Shown here: positions 1 to 8,880 of the stretch, in pieces
Layout: each line of letters opens with the position of its first letter
Position numbering within the stretch: position 1 is the first letter of the stretch
Assembly: GCA_965222445.1 (NCBI GenBank)
Contig: CBDCTY010000002.1
Coordinates: 3,100,001 to 3,164,000 of the forward strand
Reading direction: 5' to 3'
DNA length: 64,000 nt
From: GCA-958296115 sp965222445
GTDB lineage: Bacteria; Chloroflexota; Dehalococcoidia; Lucifugimonadales; CAJWER01
Made by a program: the position numbers and the translations under genes
Notes under the pieces: model-generated
What the model saw: the letters and a program-made list of their open reading frames with translations, nothing else
Told to the model about the DNA's origin: nothing
Database searches by the model: none

Positions 1-326
1 CCGACCGCGTCATTGGGAGCGTTCATGCGAGCAAGCTGCTCTCTGACGAGATACCGGGCCATCGAGCCCGGGCCAATCGTGACCGACACGCCGCCGGAAC
101 CACCCCCCGCCGGCTTGGTGGAAGTCTCGGCTGAGGTCGGCTGTGCTGTTGGTGCAGGCGCAGCGGTCGGCGGGGGCACAGCCGTAGACGCTGCGGCTGT
201 GGGGGCTTCCGTCGGCGTTGGGGCCGGCTCAGTGGATGAGCAGGCTATGACCAGCGCCGCAAGGGCAACCATCGCTGCGATTGAGATTAGCGCCAGGCGG
301 GGGCTGTTCAAGTCTCTACTCCTCAT
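1..326 (-). CDS. YceI-like lipoprotein, N-terminal part (runs off the left edge)
   Basis: The minus strand reads in from position 326 with an ATG preceded by a GGAAGGAA ribosome-binding site. The first 30 residues form a lipoprotein signal with lipobox LVIAC, followed by an Ala/Pro/Thr-rich linker of about 50 residues. The visible start of the folded part (SMARYLVREQLA, then NAPNDAV) matches the opening strand of YceI-type lipid-binding barrels, which begin with a Ser-x-x-x-Tyr/Phe-x-V-x-E pattern. It would be an exported, membrane-anchored protein. Only about 108 residues lie in the window, so the YceI assignment rests on a short match; the lipoprotein character is firm. The opposite-strand reading frame over the same bases is a shadow. 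Confidence 0.6.
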   Translation of the reverse strand, partial: MRSRDLNSPRLALISIAAMVALAALVIACSSTEPAPTPTEAPTAAASTAVPPPTAAPAPTAQPTSAETSTKPAGGGSGGVSVTIGPGSMARYLVREQLARMNAPNDAV

Positions 327-458
327 CGAATTTCCTTCCAGATTAGCAAGAAATCTTGAAGAATGCGTCAAGGCATGGATACTCCCAGGCCTGCTTGGCT
401 GCGGTGGCTGTAGAAGCTAACGTATGTCGGCCAGAATGTATTCCCTAACGCCCAACAC

Positions 459-2078
459 CTACTCCCACTCTATGGTGCCGGGCGGCTTGCTGGTGATGTC
501 GTAGACGACGCGGTTGACTCCCGGCACCTCGTTGGCGATGCGGCTGGATATGCGCGCCAGGACGTCGTAGGGCAGCCGGCTCCAGTCGGCCGTCATCGCC
601 TCGTCGCTCGTGACGGCGCGCACGGCTATTACTCCGCCGTAGGTCCTGAAGTCGCCGGTGACGCCCACCGAGCGGGTGTCGGTGAGAACGGCGAAGCTCT
701 GCCAAAGCTCCCTGTACAGGTTGGCGGCCATAATCTCGTCCATCACTATCCAGTCCGCCGCCCTCAGCGTCTCCAGCTTCTCTTGGGTAACCTCGCCCAT
801 GATCCTTATCGCCAGGCCGGGGCCCGGGAAAGGCTGCCTGAAGACCATCTCGTCGGGCAGGCCCAGCTCCAGCCCTACCTCGCGCACCTCGTCCTTGAAG
901 AGGTATCGCAGCGGCTCGACCAGCTTCAGCTTCATGTTTTCCGGCAGGCCGCCGACATTGTGGTGGGTCTTGATCTTCGCCGACACCTTGTTGTCGGTAG
1001 TCTCGCTCTCTATGACGTCCGGGTAGAGAGTGCCCTGTGTCAAGAAATCGACCCGGCCCAACGAGGATGCTTGGGCGTCGAATACTTCGATGAAGACCCG
1101 GCCGATGCGCCGCCGCTTCTCCTCCGGGTCCGTCACTCCGGCGAGTGCGCCAAGGAAGTTCTCGGCGGCGTCGACGTGCACCAGGTCGATCTCCAGGTGA
1201 CGGTTGAAGGTCTCCACCACCTGGTTGGGCTCTCCGCGTCTCATGAGCCCGTTGTCGACGAAGATGCAGGTCAGCTGGCTGCCGACGGCCCTGTTCACAA
1301 GGGCAGCCGCTACCGCGGAGTCGACGCCGCCCGACAGCGCGCATATGACCTTGCCGCCGTCCACCTGGACGCGGATGTTCTCTACGGTGTCCGCGATGAA
1401 GTTGGCGGGGGTCCAGAGGCGGCCGCAGCCGCAGACTTCGTGCAGGAAGTTGTCGAGAATGTCCTTGCCGTTCGGCGTGTGTGCGACCTCGGGGTGGAAC
1501 TGGATGCCCAGCATACCGGCGCCGTTGCCGATGGCCGCGATGGGTGAGTTCTCGGAGCGGGCCAGCGGTGCGAAGCCCTGCGGCGGCTCCACGATGCGGT
1601 CGCCGTGGCTCATCCATACCGGCATCGCCGACGGCAGTCCCGCGAACAGCGGCTCTCCGGCTGCGCTCTGGGTCAGCACGGCGTGGCCGTACTCCTTCTT
1701 GGCGCTCGGAGCCACCTTGCCGCCGAGCTGGTGGACCATCACCTGCATTCCGTAGCATACCCCTAGGACGGGCAGGCGGCTCTCGTACACCCACGAGGGC
1801 GCCATAGGAGCGCCCGGCTCGTAAACGCTGGCGGGCCCGCCAGACATTATGATGCCCTTCGGGTTCAGGTGGCTGACGGCGTCCCACGACGACTCATGGG
1901 AGACGATCTCGCAGTAGACGTTCGATTCACGCACGCGCCGCGCGATCAAACGGCTGTACTGGGAACCGAAGTCGATGATGAGGATGGACTCGCGTGCCGA
2001 TTGGGCGTGCAAGTGCCGATCTGGAGGCCCGCCGGGCCTCTCTGTAGTCTCCGTTGAGGTCATACCTGTAGTGGTCAC
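459..2078 (-). CDS. guaA: GMP synthase (glutamine-hydrolysing)
   Basis: Converts XMP to GMP with ATP and glutamine, the last step of guanine nucleotide synthesis, in the cytoplasm. Residues 31-215 are a class I glutamine amidotransferase (IDFGSQYSRLIARR; nucleophile Cys in GVCYGMQ near residue 108; FHPEV histidine near 196). The ATP-pyrophosphatase domain follows (PP-loop ALSGGVDSAVAAALV near 248) and the protein ends in the typical dimerisation tail TIEWE. At 539 residues it is slightly long because of about 28 non-conserved N-terminal residues; a later start (for example ATG at 2063) is possible. It is divergent from tsaC with only a 60-bp shared control region. Confidence 0.97.
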   Translation of the reverse strand: MTTTGMTSTETTERPGGPPDRHLHAQSARESILIIDFGSQYSRLIARRVRESNVYCEIVSHESSWDAVSHLNPKGIIMSGGPASVYEPGAPMAPSWVYESRLPVLGVCYGMQVMVHQLGGKVAPSAKKEYGHAVLTQSAAGEPLFAGLPSAMPVWMSHGDRIVEPPQGFAPLARSENSPIAAIGNGAGMLGIQFHPEVAHTPNGKDILDNFLHEVCGCGRLWTPANFIADTVENIRVQVDGGKVICALSGGVDSAVAAALVNRAVGSQLTCIFVDNGLMRRGEPNQVVETFNRHLEIDLVHVDAAENFLGALAGVTDPEEKRRRIGRVFIEVFDAQASSLGRVDFLTQGTLYPDVIESETTDNKVSAKIKTHHNVGGLPENMKLKLVEPLRYLFKDEVREVGLELGLPDEMVFRQPFPGPGLAIRIMGEVTQEKLETLRAADWIVMDEIMAANLYRELWQSFAVLTDTRSVGVTGDFRTYGGVIAVRAVTSDEAMTADWSRLPYDVLARISSRIANEVPGVNRVVYDITSKPPGTIEWE

Positions 2079-2090
2079 AAGGCTAGCATC

Positions 2091-2096
2091 TATAAT
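2091..2096 (+). promoter_or_regulatory. -10 box (TATAAT) between guaA and tsaC
   Basis: A perfect TATAAT lies between the divergent guaA and tsaC genes; the overlapping TATTAT on the other strand could serve guaA. Transcription from the plus-strand box would start near 2103, which excludes the GTG at 2102 as the tsaC start and supports the ATG at 2141. No convincing -35 is visible. Confidence 0.45.
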
Positions 2097-2140
2097 ATCT
2101 TGTGGTCAATGAACGCGAAATCGCATCCCACACCCTCGCC

Positions 2141-2779
2141 ATGAATCAGGTCGACAAGGCGGTCGAAGTCCTCAGAGCCGGGGGCGTCGCAGCCATCCCG
2201 ACCGACACTGTGTACGGTCTCGCGGCTCACGCCCTCGATGCCGCCGCCGTCGCCAAGGTATTCGCGGTGAAGGGGCGGCCGCCGGGCATGGCCCTGCCGC
2301 TGTTGCTCGCCGATATGACCGACTTGTCGCAATGCTGCGTCGACGTCCCTGCCTCTGCCCGGCGGCTCGCAGACGCCTTCTGGCCGGGGCCCCTTACCCT
2401 GGTCCTGCGCCGCTCCGACGCCGTGCCCGCCGCCGTAACCGGAGGCGGGGACACGGTCGCCGTGCGAATCCCGAACCATCCCGTGCCCATAGAGATCGCA
2501 CGGCGGTTGGGTTCGCCCATCACCGGCACTAGCGCCAACCGTTCAGGGCTCCCTCCCGCCGCTACGGCCGAGGCCGTGCGGGAACAGCTCGGCGACCGCG
2601 TCGACTACATCCTGGACGGCGGCGCTGTTACGGCCGGCGTGCCGTCGACGGTGCTGGATCTCACGGGGCCTTCGCCCGTCATAGTGCGCCCCGGTGCGGT
2701 GTACGCCGAAGCCATAGCGGAAGTCCTGGGTACGAACGTGGAGGTCGTGGAGCAGCCGTCGACCAGATCGTCAGGTTGA
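2141..2779 (+). CDS. tsaC: Threonylcarbamoyl-AMP synthase (Sua5/YrdC family)
   Basis: Makes threonylcarbamoyl-AMP from threonine, bicarbonate and ATP for the t6A37 modification of ANN-decoding tRNAs. The YrdC fold is evident: GGVAAIPTDTVYGLAAHA near the N-terminus, VKGRPPGMALPLLL (the conserved K-x-R nucleotide motif), and ITGTSANRSG (S-x-N) in the middle. At about 212 residues it is the single-domain short form without the Sua5 C-terminal domain. The frame opens at a GTG at 2102, but a -10 box ends at 2096, so ATG 2141 is preferred. The 94 bases before the next gene hold no promoter I recognise. Confidence 0.9.
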   Translation: MNQVDKAVEVLRAGGVAAIPTDTVYGLAAHALDAAAVAKVFAVKGRPPGMALPLLLADMTDLSQCCVDVPASARRLADAFWPGPLTLVLRRSDAVPAAVTGGGDTVAVRIPNHPVPIEIARRLGSPITGTSANRSGLPPAATAEAVREQLGDRVDYILDGGAVTAGVPSTVLDLTGPSPVIVRPGAVYAEAIAEVLGTNVEVVEQPSTRSSG

Positions 2780-2872
2780 GAGTTGCTGGCCGTTTTGCTA
2801 ACATTCTCCACGTCTGAGCGGGGTGGCCGCCGTCCCCGAGTCACAATGAACCCGTCGGTTGGAGCCTGAGCC

Positions 2873-3880
2873 TTGTTCGCTTACTTATCGAGACGCCTGA
2901 TCCTGGCCGCGTTCACGACCGTGGTCATCTCCGTGCTCGCCTTCTTCATCATGGAGTTGCCGCCGGGGGACGCCGCGAGCAAGTACGTGGACGCCCTTAT
3001 GACCTCGGGCGACGAGGTCGCTCTTGGAATGGCCGAGCAGATCCGCAGGGACCTGGGGCTAGACAAGCCGTTGCACCTCCGATATTTCTGGTGGGTGAGC
3101 AACCTCGTCCAGGGCAAGTGGGGGCGCTCGTTCCAGTACTTCTGCAGCTCGACACCCCGCCAAGTACCGGTGCGAGAGCTGATCAGCGACCGCATATGGA
3201 CGACGGTCGCACTGACCGGCTTCACGATCATCTTCACGTGGACGTTCGCAGTCCCTGTCGGCATCTACTCGGCGGTACGGCAGCATACGATTGGCGACTA
3301 CGTTTTCACGACCTTGGGCTTCACTGGACTGGCCGTGCCTGACTTCCTCTTAGGGCTCGTGCTGATGTACCTCGCCTTCGCCTATTTCGATCAATCGGTA
3401 GGCGGGCTCTTCTCAGGGGACTTCCAGGACGCGCCGTGGAGCTTCGCGCGCGCCCTGGACATGCTGAACCACCTTTGGATCCCGGCCATCGTCCTGGGCA
3501 CGTCGGGCACGGCAGGCCTGATCCGCATCATGCGCAACAACCTGCTCGACGAGCTCTCCAAGCCGTACGTGGTCACTGCGCGGGCCAAGGGCGTGGGGCC
3601 CTTCAAATTGATCGTCAAGTACCCGGTGCGTGTTGCCATCAACCCGCTGGTGAGCACCGTGGGCTACCTGCTGCCCCAGCTGGTCAGCGGCAGCGTAATC
3701 GTGTCCGTCGTCCTGAGCCTGCCTACCCTGGGGCCGGTGCTGCTCGACGCCATCGTCAACCTCGACACCATGACGGCCGGGTTCATAGTGCTCATGCTGG
3801 GCATGTTGACCGTGGCCGGCACTCTCGTTTCCGATATCCTGCTGGCCATCGTGGATCCCCGTATCAAACTAACAGGGTAG
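2873..3880 (+). CDS. DppB/OppB-type ABC transporter permease, copy 1
   Basis: Inner-membrane permease of the peptide/nickel ABC importer family. The N-terminus (MFAYLSRRLILAAFTTVVISVLAFFIMELPPGD) is the canonical first membrane helix and following loop of DppB, and the C-terminal half carries the EAA-type loop that contacts the ATPase (LSKPYVVTARAKGVG) followed by a helix pair. It starts at TTG, with GGAG 9 bases upstream. It is followed after 7 bases by a paralogue of exactly the same length (335 residues). No DppC-type permease, ATPase or binding protein lies beside the pair. Substrate unknown. Confidence 0.9.
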   Translation: MFAYLSRRLILAAFTTVVISVLAFFIMELPPGDAASKYVDALMTSGDEVALGMAEQIRRDLGLDKPLHLRYFWWVSNLVQGKWGRSFQYFCSSTPRQVPVRELISDRIWTTVALTGFTIIFTWTFAVPVGIYSAVRQHTIGDYVFTTLGFTGLAVPDFLLGLVLMYLAFAYFDQSVGGLFSGDFQDAPWSFARALDMLNHLWIPAIVLGTSGTAGLIRIMRNNLLDELSKPYVVTARAKGVGPFKLIVKYPVRVAINPLVSTVGYLLPQLVSGSVIVSVVLSLPTLGPVLLDAIVNLDTMTAGFIVLMLGMLTVAGTLVSDILLAIVDPRIKLTG

Positions 3881-3887
3881 GCGATCG

Positions 3888-4895
3888 ATGATTGCCTATA
3901 TCGCCAGGCGACTTGTACTGTCGGCGTTCACCGTCTTCGTAATCAGCATCCTCTCGTACTTCATCATCGAGCTGCCCGAGGGCGATTCGGCCACCAAGCA
4001 CATCGATCGGCTGATGAGCAGCGGCGTGGGCGCGTCGGAGGAGCAGGCCGAGCACCTCCGGGTCTATCTGGGGCTCGACAAGCCCATCTATCAGCGCTAC
4101 GCCGCCTGGGTGTGGAACCTGATGCAGGGAGACTTTGGCCGCTCGTTCCAGTTCTTCTGCTCGTCCTGGGCTACCGAGAGGACGGTCAAGGAGATAGTCG
4201 GCGACCGCATCTGGACTACCGTCGTCCTTACCGGCTTCACCGTCATCGTCACCTGGACCTTCGCCATCCCCGTCGGGATATACTCGGCAGCGCGTCAGCA
4301 CTCGGTCGGCGACTACCTGTTCACCCTGATCGGCTTCTCAGGGCTGGCCGTGCCCGACTTCCTGCTTGGCCTCGTGCTCATGTACATCGGGTTCGCCTAC
4401 TTTGACCAGTCGGTCGGCGGTCTCTTCTCGGCGGACTTCCAGGACGCTCCTTGGAACGCAGCCAAGGCGTTTGATATGCTCAAGCACCTCTGGATTCCGG
4501 CCATCGTCCTGGGGACCTCTGGTACTGCCGGGCTCATCCGCGTAATGCGCAACAACCTCTTGGACGAGCTTAGCAGGCCGTATGTCGTGACGGCCCGGGC
4601 CAAGGGCGTCAACTCCTGGAGGCTGATTGCCAAGTACCCCACCAGAGTCGCCATCAATCCGCTGGTGAGCACTGTCGGCTACCTGCTGCCCCAGCTGGTC
4701 AGCGGCAGCGTCATCGTCTCTGTCGTGCTGAGTCTGCCGACCCTTGGGCCAGTGCTTCTGGACGGCATCGTCCAGCAGGACACCTACACGGCCGGCTTCA
4801 TCGTGCTGATGCTCGGCGTACTGACGGTGATCGGTACGCTCCTGTCGGACGTGCTGCTCGCGGTCGTCGACCCCCGCATCAAGTACACGTCGTAA
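3888..4895 (+). CDS. DppB/OppB-type ABC transporter permease, copy 2
   Basis: Tandem paralogue of the preceding gene, also 335 residues; long blocks are identical (VGDYLFT..GLAVPDFLLGL, VSTVGYLLPQLVSGS, SVVLSLPTLGPVLLD). The acidic loop differs most (MSSGVGASEEQAEHLR versus MTSGDEVALGMAEQIR). Both keep the phrase GRSFQ(Y/F)FCSS after the second conserved segment. The two could form a heterodimeric channel in place of the usual DppB-DppC pair, which is inference. Twelve bases separate it from tpiA, so cotranscription with the metabolic genes is likely. Confidence 0.9.
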   Translation: MIAYIARRLVLSAFTVFVISILSYFIIELPEGDSATKHIDRLMSSGVGASEEQAEHLRVYLGLDKPIYQRYAAWVWNLMQGDFGRSFQFFCSSWATERTVKEIVGDRIWTTVVLTGFTVIVTWTFAIPVGIYSAARQHSVGDYLFTLIGFSGLAVPDFLLGLVLMYIGFAYFDQSVGGLFSADFQDAPWNAAKAFDMLKHLWIPAIVLGTSGTAGLIRVMRNNLLDELSRPYVVTARAKGVNSWRLIAKYPTRVAINPLVSTVGYLLPQLVSGSVIVSVVLSLPTLGPVLLDGIVQQDTYTAGFIVLMLGVLTVIGTLLSDVLLAVVDPRIKYTS

Positions 4896-4907
4896 GGGCA
4901 GGGGAGA

Positions 4908-5669
4908 ATGGCCCGCGCCGCGAGGACGATAGTCGGCAACTGGAAGATGAACGCCACGGTTGCCGAGGCGGCTCAGATGGCGTCCGCTATCAGGAGCGGC
5001 CTGGAAGGCGATTCGGGCGTCGACATTGCCGTATGCCCCCCGTTCACGGCGCTTCACGCCGTCCGCAGCATCCTCGCGGGCTCTGGGATCGCCGTAGGTG
5101 CCCAGGACATGCACCACGAGGCCGAAGGAGCCTTCACCGGCGGGGTGTCAGTCGAGATGGTCGCCGAGCTCTGCGACTACGTCATCCTCGGCCACTCCGA
5201 GCGCCGCGCCCACTTCGGCGAGACCGACGAGAGTGTCAGGCTCAAGGCCGCTGCCGCACTCCAATCCGGCCTGAAGGCGATTGTGTGCGTCGGCGAGCGC
5301 CTCGAGGAACGTGAGGCCGGCGGTGCAGAGGTGGTGGTCGAAAGGCAGATCGGGGAAGGACTGGCGGGCCTCACATCGTCGGCAGGCCTGCTGGTGGCCT
5401 ACGAGCCGGTCTGGGCCATAGGGACGGGCAGGGCGGCGACCGCAGCCGACGCCCAGGATATGATGGCGCACATACGATCCCTGCTCGCAGGGCGATTCGG
5501 GCCGGCCGCCGGCCGCATTCCGCTCCTCTACGGCGGCAGCGTTACCGACGAGAACGTCGCGGATCTCGTCCGGGAGCCCGATGTGGACGGTGCCCTCGTA
5601 GGCGGCGCAAGCCTGAAGCCCGATGTCTTCGTCCGACTGGTCCACAACGCCGCCGCCGCTCGTGGCTGA
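4908..5669 (+). CDS. tpiA: Triosephosphate isomerase
   Basis: Interconverts dihydroxyacetone phosphate and glyceraldehyde 3-phosphate. All active-site motifs of the TIM barrel are visible: GNWKMN (catalytic Lys) near residue 11, ILGHSERR (catalytic His) near 94, AYEPVWAIGTG (catalytic Glu and the mobile loop) near 167, and YGGSV in the phosphate-binding part. 253 residues is the normal length. RBS GGGGA lies a few bases before the ATG. Its stop codon is immediately followed by the miaA start. Confidence 0.97.
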   Translation: MARAARTIVGNWKMNATVAEAAQMASAIRSGLEGDSGVDIAVCPPFTALHAVRSILAGSGIAVGAQDMHHEAEGAFTGGVSVEMVAELCDYVILGHSERRAHFGETDESVRLKAAAALQSGLKAIVCVGERLEEREAGGAEVVVERQIGEGLAGLTSSAGLLVAYEPVWAIGTGRAATAADAQDMMAHIRSLLAGRFGPAAGRIPLLYGGSVTDENVADLVREPDVDGALVGGASLKPDVFVRLVHNAAAARG

Positions 5670-6590
5670 ATGGCCCACAGTGACACCGTAGTAGCCGTCG
5701 TCGGCCCAACGGCGACGGGCAAGTCGGAGCTTGCAGTTCAAATCGCCCTCCGGCACTACGGCGAGATCGTAAGCGCGGACAGCCGCCATATATACAGGGG
5801 CATGGACATCGGCACGGCCAAGCCTCCGCGGGCGCATCTTGCCGCCGTGCGCCACCATATGGTCGACATCGTAGAGCCCGACGAGGCCTACAGCATCGCC
5901 CTCTACCTCCGCCAGGCCCGGCTGGCCGTCGCGGACATCCTGGAGCGCGGCAAGCTCCCCATAGTGGCGGGAGGCTCCGGGCAGTACGTGTGGGGACTGT
6001 TGGAGGGCTGGCAGATTCCCGAGGCGCCACCGTCGCCCTCGTTGAGGGCAGAGCTAGAGGCACGGGCCGAGTCCGACGGGGGCGAGGCCCTGTATCGCGA
6101 GCTTGCCGAGTCGGACCCGGATGCTGCCGAGCGTGTCGACCCGCGCAACGTCCGGCGCGTCATAAGGGCACTGGAGCTCCGTCACACGTCGCAAGGGGTC
6201 GCCAGTGCCGTACGCAAGACCAGCCCGCCGTTCAGTCCCGTGATCGTAGGTCTGATGCTCCCTCGCGCCGAGCTGTACCAGCGCATCGACGACCGGGTCG
6301 ACGCGATGATCGCCGACGGCTGGCTCGACGAGGTCAGGGCACTCGTGGGCGGTAGATACTCTCTCGGCCTGCCTTCCATGTCCAGCATCGGCTACAGCGA
6401 GCTCGGCCGCTGCCTGAAGGGCGAGATGGAGATGGCGGTTGCGGTACAGGCCATCAAGACGAGGACGCACAGGTTCGCGCGACAGCAGCACGCCTGGTTT
6501 CGCGCAGACGACGAACGCATCGCTTGGTTCGACGCGTCCATGCCCGGCGAGACCTTGCTCGACTACGTGGCCTGCAGGCTGAGCTCGTAG
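5670..6590 (+). CDS. miaA: tRNA dimethylallyltransferase
   Basis: Transfers dimethylallyl to A37 of tRNAs reading UNN codons. Shows the P-loop VGPTATGKSELA near residue 12, then SADSRHIYRGMDIGTAKP (substrate-binding DSxQ-like segment, with His in the usual Gln position), a histidine-led HHMVDIVEPDE segment, GGSGQYV, and the C-terminal KTRTHRFARQQHAWFR. The length of 306 is typical. It starts directly at the tpiA stop codon, so the two are translationally coupled. Confidence 0.95.
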   Translation: MAHSDTVVAVVGPTATGKSELAVQIALRHYGEIVSADSRHIYRGMDIGTAKPPRAHLAAVRHHMVDIVEPDEAYSIALYLRQARLAVADILERGKLPIVAGGSGQYVWGLLEGWQIPEAPPSPSLRAELEARAESDGGEALYRELAESDPDAAERVDPRNVRRVIRALELRHTSQGVASAVRKTSPPFSPVIVGLMLPRAELYQRIDDRVDAMIADGWLDEVRALVGGRYSLGLPSMSSIGYSELGRCLKGEMEMAVAVQAIKTRTHRFARQQHAWFRADDERIAWFDASMPGETLLDYVACRLSS

Positions 6591-6612
6591 CTGCTGTGCT
6601 ACAATCACGCCC

Positions 6613-7452
6613 ATGAGATTCGCCAAGATGCACGGCGCGGGCAACGACTACGTATACGTCGACGCCCGAGGCAAGGACGAGGACTGGCCGGCTCTGGCCG
6701 CCGCGGTCAGCGACAGGCACAGGGGGATAGGCTCCGACGGGCTGATACTGGCCCGGGAGTCGGAGCACGCCGACGTCGGGATGACGATGTTCAACGCTGA
6801 TGGCTCCGAAGGGCAGATGTGCGGCAACGGCATCCGCTGCCTCGTCAGCTTTGCGGTAGAGCAGGGGATAGTGCCCTGCGACAGGTCGCCCGTCGTCGTC
6901 GAGACCGCCTCAGGAGACAAGTTAGTGACTCCCGTGTGGGAGAACGGCCGCATGGCCCGAGCGAGGGTGGATATGGGCGAGCCAAGCGTCGCCGCCGAGG
7001 ACGTGCCGGTCGAAGCGCCAGGCTACGCCATGCTCATGGACTACCCCCTGGAGATCGACGGCGAGACGATACGCATCAGCTGCGTGTCGATGGGCAACCC
7101 GCACGCCGTCGCATTCATCAGGACGCCGGTTGCCGACTATCCGCTGCATGAGATCGGGCCCAAGGTGGAGCATCACCCGATGTTCCCCGAACGGGTCAAC
7201 TTCGAGGTCGTCAATGTCATCGACCAAGGCCATGTTCGAGCCAGGGTTTGGGAGCGCGGCTCCGGGCTGACCGAGGCGTGCGGGACAGGCGCTTGCGCGG
7301 TCGTCGCCATCGGACGGCTGCGGCGCATGACCAGCGGTGACGTGACCGTGTCCCTGCCGGGCGGCGACCTGCACATCGACTGGCCGGGCGAGGGCGGCGT
7401 ATTGATGGAGGGCCCCATCGCCAAGGTCTTCGAGGGCGACTGGCCTACTTGA
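6613..7452 (+). CDS. dapF: Diaminopimelate epimerase
   Basis: Converts LL- to meso-diaminopimelate for lysine and peptidoglycan. The two catalytic cysteines sit in MCGNGIRC (near residue 73) and EACGTGACAV (near 220); the N-terminus FAKMHGAGNDYVYVD is diagnostic. 279 residues. A TACAAT at 6600-6605 just before the ATG may be a -10 box. dapL follows, giving a compact DAP aminotransferase pathway pair. Confidence 0.97.
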   Translation: MRFAKMHGAGNDYVYVDARGKDEDWPALAAAVSDRHRGIGSDGLILARESEHADVGMTMFNADGSEGQMCGNGIRCLVSFAVEQGIVPCDRSPVVVETASGDKLVTPVWENGRMARARVDMGEPSVAAEDVPVEAPGYAMLMDYPLEIDGETIRISCVSMGNPHAVAFIRTPVADYPLHEIGPKVEHHPMFPERVNFEVVNVIDQGHVRARVWERGSGLTEACGTGACAVVAIGRLRRMTSGDVTVSLPGGDLHIDWPGEGGVLMEGPIAKVFEGDWPT

Positions 7453-7589
7453 ACGCGCAAGCCCGCCATCACGTTATGGGCCGGGAACGGGACGCCGTCA
7501 GTCAAGGCAGACAACATAGAGCGCCACGCTCGATTCGCAGTTCCAGATACGAAATCAACCTAACCACAACACAAAATTGGAGCTCGAAA

Positions 7590-8762
7590 GTGAAGACAGC
7601 CGCCAGAGTGGGGGCAGTTCCCCCTTATTTGTTCGTTCAGATCAGCCGCAAGATCGCTGAGAAGAAAGCGCAGGGCGTCGAGGTCATCAGCTTCGGCATC
7701 GGAGACCCGGATATTCCCACACCGCCACACGTTCTGGACGGGCTGCAGAAGGCCACCTTCGACCCGCCAAACCACCGGTACCCGGAATCCGAGGGACTAC
7801 CTGAGTTCAGGGAGTCCGTCGCGTCGTGGTACGAGCGGCGCTTCGGAGTCAAGCTGGACCCGGCGAGCGAAGTCATCTCCCTGATAGGGGCCAAGGAGGG
7901 CATCGGCCACGCCTCACTGGCATTCGTAGAGCCCGGTGACGTGGCCCTGGTGCCGGACCCCGGATACCCCGTCTACTCGGTGGGGACGCTGTTCGCGGGC
8001 GGCGAGTCGCACATCATGCCGCTGCGCGAGGAGAGCGGCTGGCTGGCAGACCTGGACGCCGTACCGGAGGAGGCAGCTCGCAGGGCGACGGTGCTGTGGC
8101 TGAACTACCCGAACAACCCCACCGGCGCCACGGCCGATCTGGCCTATTTCGAGAAGGCCGTCGCGTTCGCCAAGAAGTACGAAGTGGCAGTGATGCACGA
8201 CGCCTGCTACACCGAGGTCGCCTACGGTGGGTATATGCCGCCGAGCTTCCTGGAGGTGGACGGAGCGATGGACGTGGCGATCGAGTTCCACTCGCTGTCC
8301 AAGACCTTCAACATGACCGGCTGGCGGGTGGGAATGGCCGTTGGAAACGCGGCTCTGGTCGACGATCTCCTCACGGTTAAATCGAACCTGGATTCCGGGG
8401 TTCCCCAGGCAGTCCAGCATATGGGCATCGCGGCCCTAGAAGCGCCGCTGAGCTCGGTAGACGAGCGCAACGCGGCCTATCAGCGCCGCCGGGACGTCGT
8501 TGTGGAGGTCCTGCGGTCGATGGGGCTCAGCGTAGAGACGCCAAAGGCCAGCCTCTACGTGTGGGCAGGCATTCCGGACGGCTACACATCCGCCGAGTTT
8601 TCCGAGCGGGTCCTTGAGGAACGCGACATATTCATCACGCCCGGCACCGGCTATGGCGAGCACGGCGAGGGCTACGTACGCCTCTCCCTCACCCTTCCCG
8701 ACGACCATCTCGACGAGGCTGTGGACCGTCTCTCGACCTGGCGAATCCCCGATCCTTCATAA
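7590..8762 (+). CDS. dapL: LL-diaminopimelate aminotransferase (class I/II PLP enzyme)
   Basis: Fold-type I aminotransferase of about 390 residues with NYPNNPTGA, the PLP-binding lysine in FHSLSKTFNMTGWRVG, and a C-terminal GYVRLSLT segment with the carboxylate-binding Arg. The N-terminus PPYLFVQISRKIAEKKAQG is typical of bacterial DapL. Adjacency to dapF supports conversion of tetrahydrodipicolinate to LL-DAP in one step; a general alanine/aspartate aminotransferase cannot be excluded. The frame is open for 47 codons further upstream, but homology begins at the GTG at 7590, which has GGAG in front. Confidence 0.87.
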   Translation: MKTAARVGAVPPYLFVQISRKIAEKKAQGVEVISFGIGDPDIPTPPHVLDGLQKATFDPPNHRYPESEGLPEFRESVASWYERRFGVKLDPASEVISLIGAKEGIGHASLAFVEPGDVALVPDPGYPVYSVGTLFAGGESHIMPLREESGWLADLDAVPEEAARRATVLWLNYPNNPTGATADLAYFEKAVAFAKKYEVAVMHDACYTEVAYGGYMPPSFLEVDGAMDVAIEFHSLSKTFNMTGWRVGMAVGNAALVDDLLTVKSNLDSGVPQAVQHMGIAALEAPLSSVDERNAAYQRRRDVVVEVLRSMGLSVETPKASLYVWAGIPDGYTSAEFSERVLEERDIFITPGTGYGEHGEGYVRLSLTLPDDHLDEAVDRLSTWRIPDPS

Positions 8763-8880
8763 CCCGCCTTACGGCTGCTTCGAGCATCATCAGCTTTGGA
8801 GGACGCCGCGATGTCTACAGGTTGGCCCAGCGGCTGGTCCGCTTGGGACTCGTAGAATCCCCAAACGGAGGGAGCTTGGC

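Noticed and set aside
13..420. Plus-strand frame at the left edge
   Set aside because: It is the complement of the lipoprotein gene on the minus strand; its Ala/Gly-rich composition is the mirror of the Ala/Pro/Thr linker.
2102..2140. GTG start for tsaC
   Set aside because: Lies 6 bases after a TATAAT, so it would precede or coincide with the transcript start; conservation begins after ATG 2141.
8763..8880. Short frame ending DVYRLAQRLVRLGLVE before the Phd gene
   Set aside because: Looks faintly like a winged-helix tail but has no start, no upstream partner and fewer than 40 codons beyond dapL; too weak to call.
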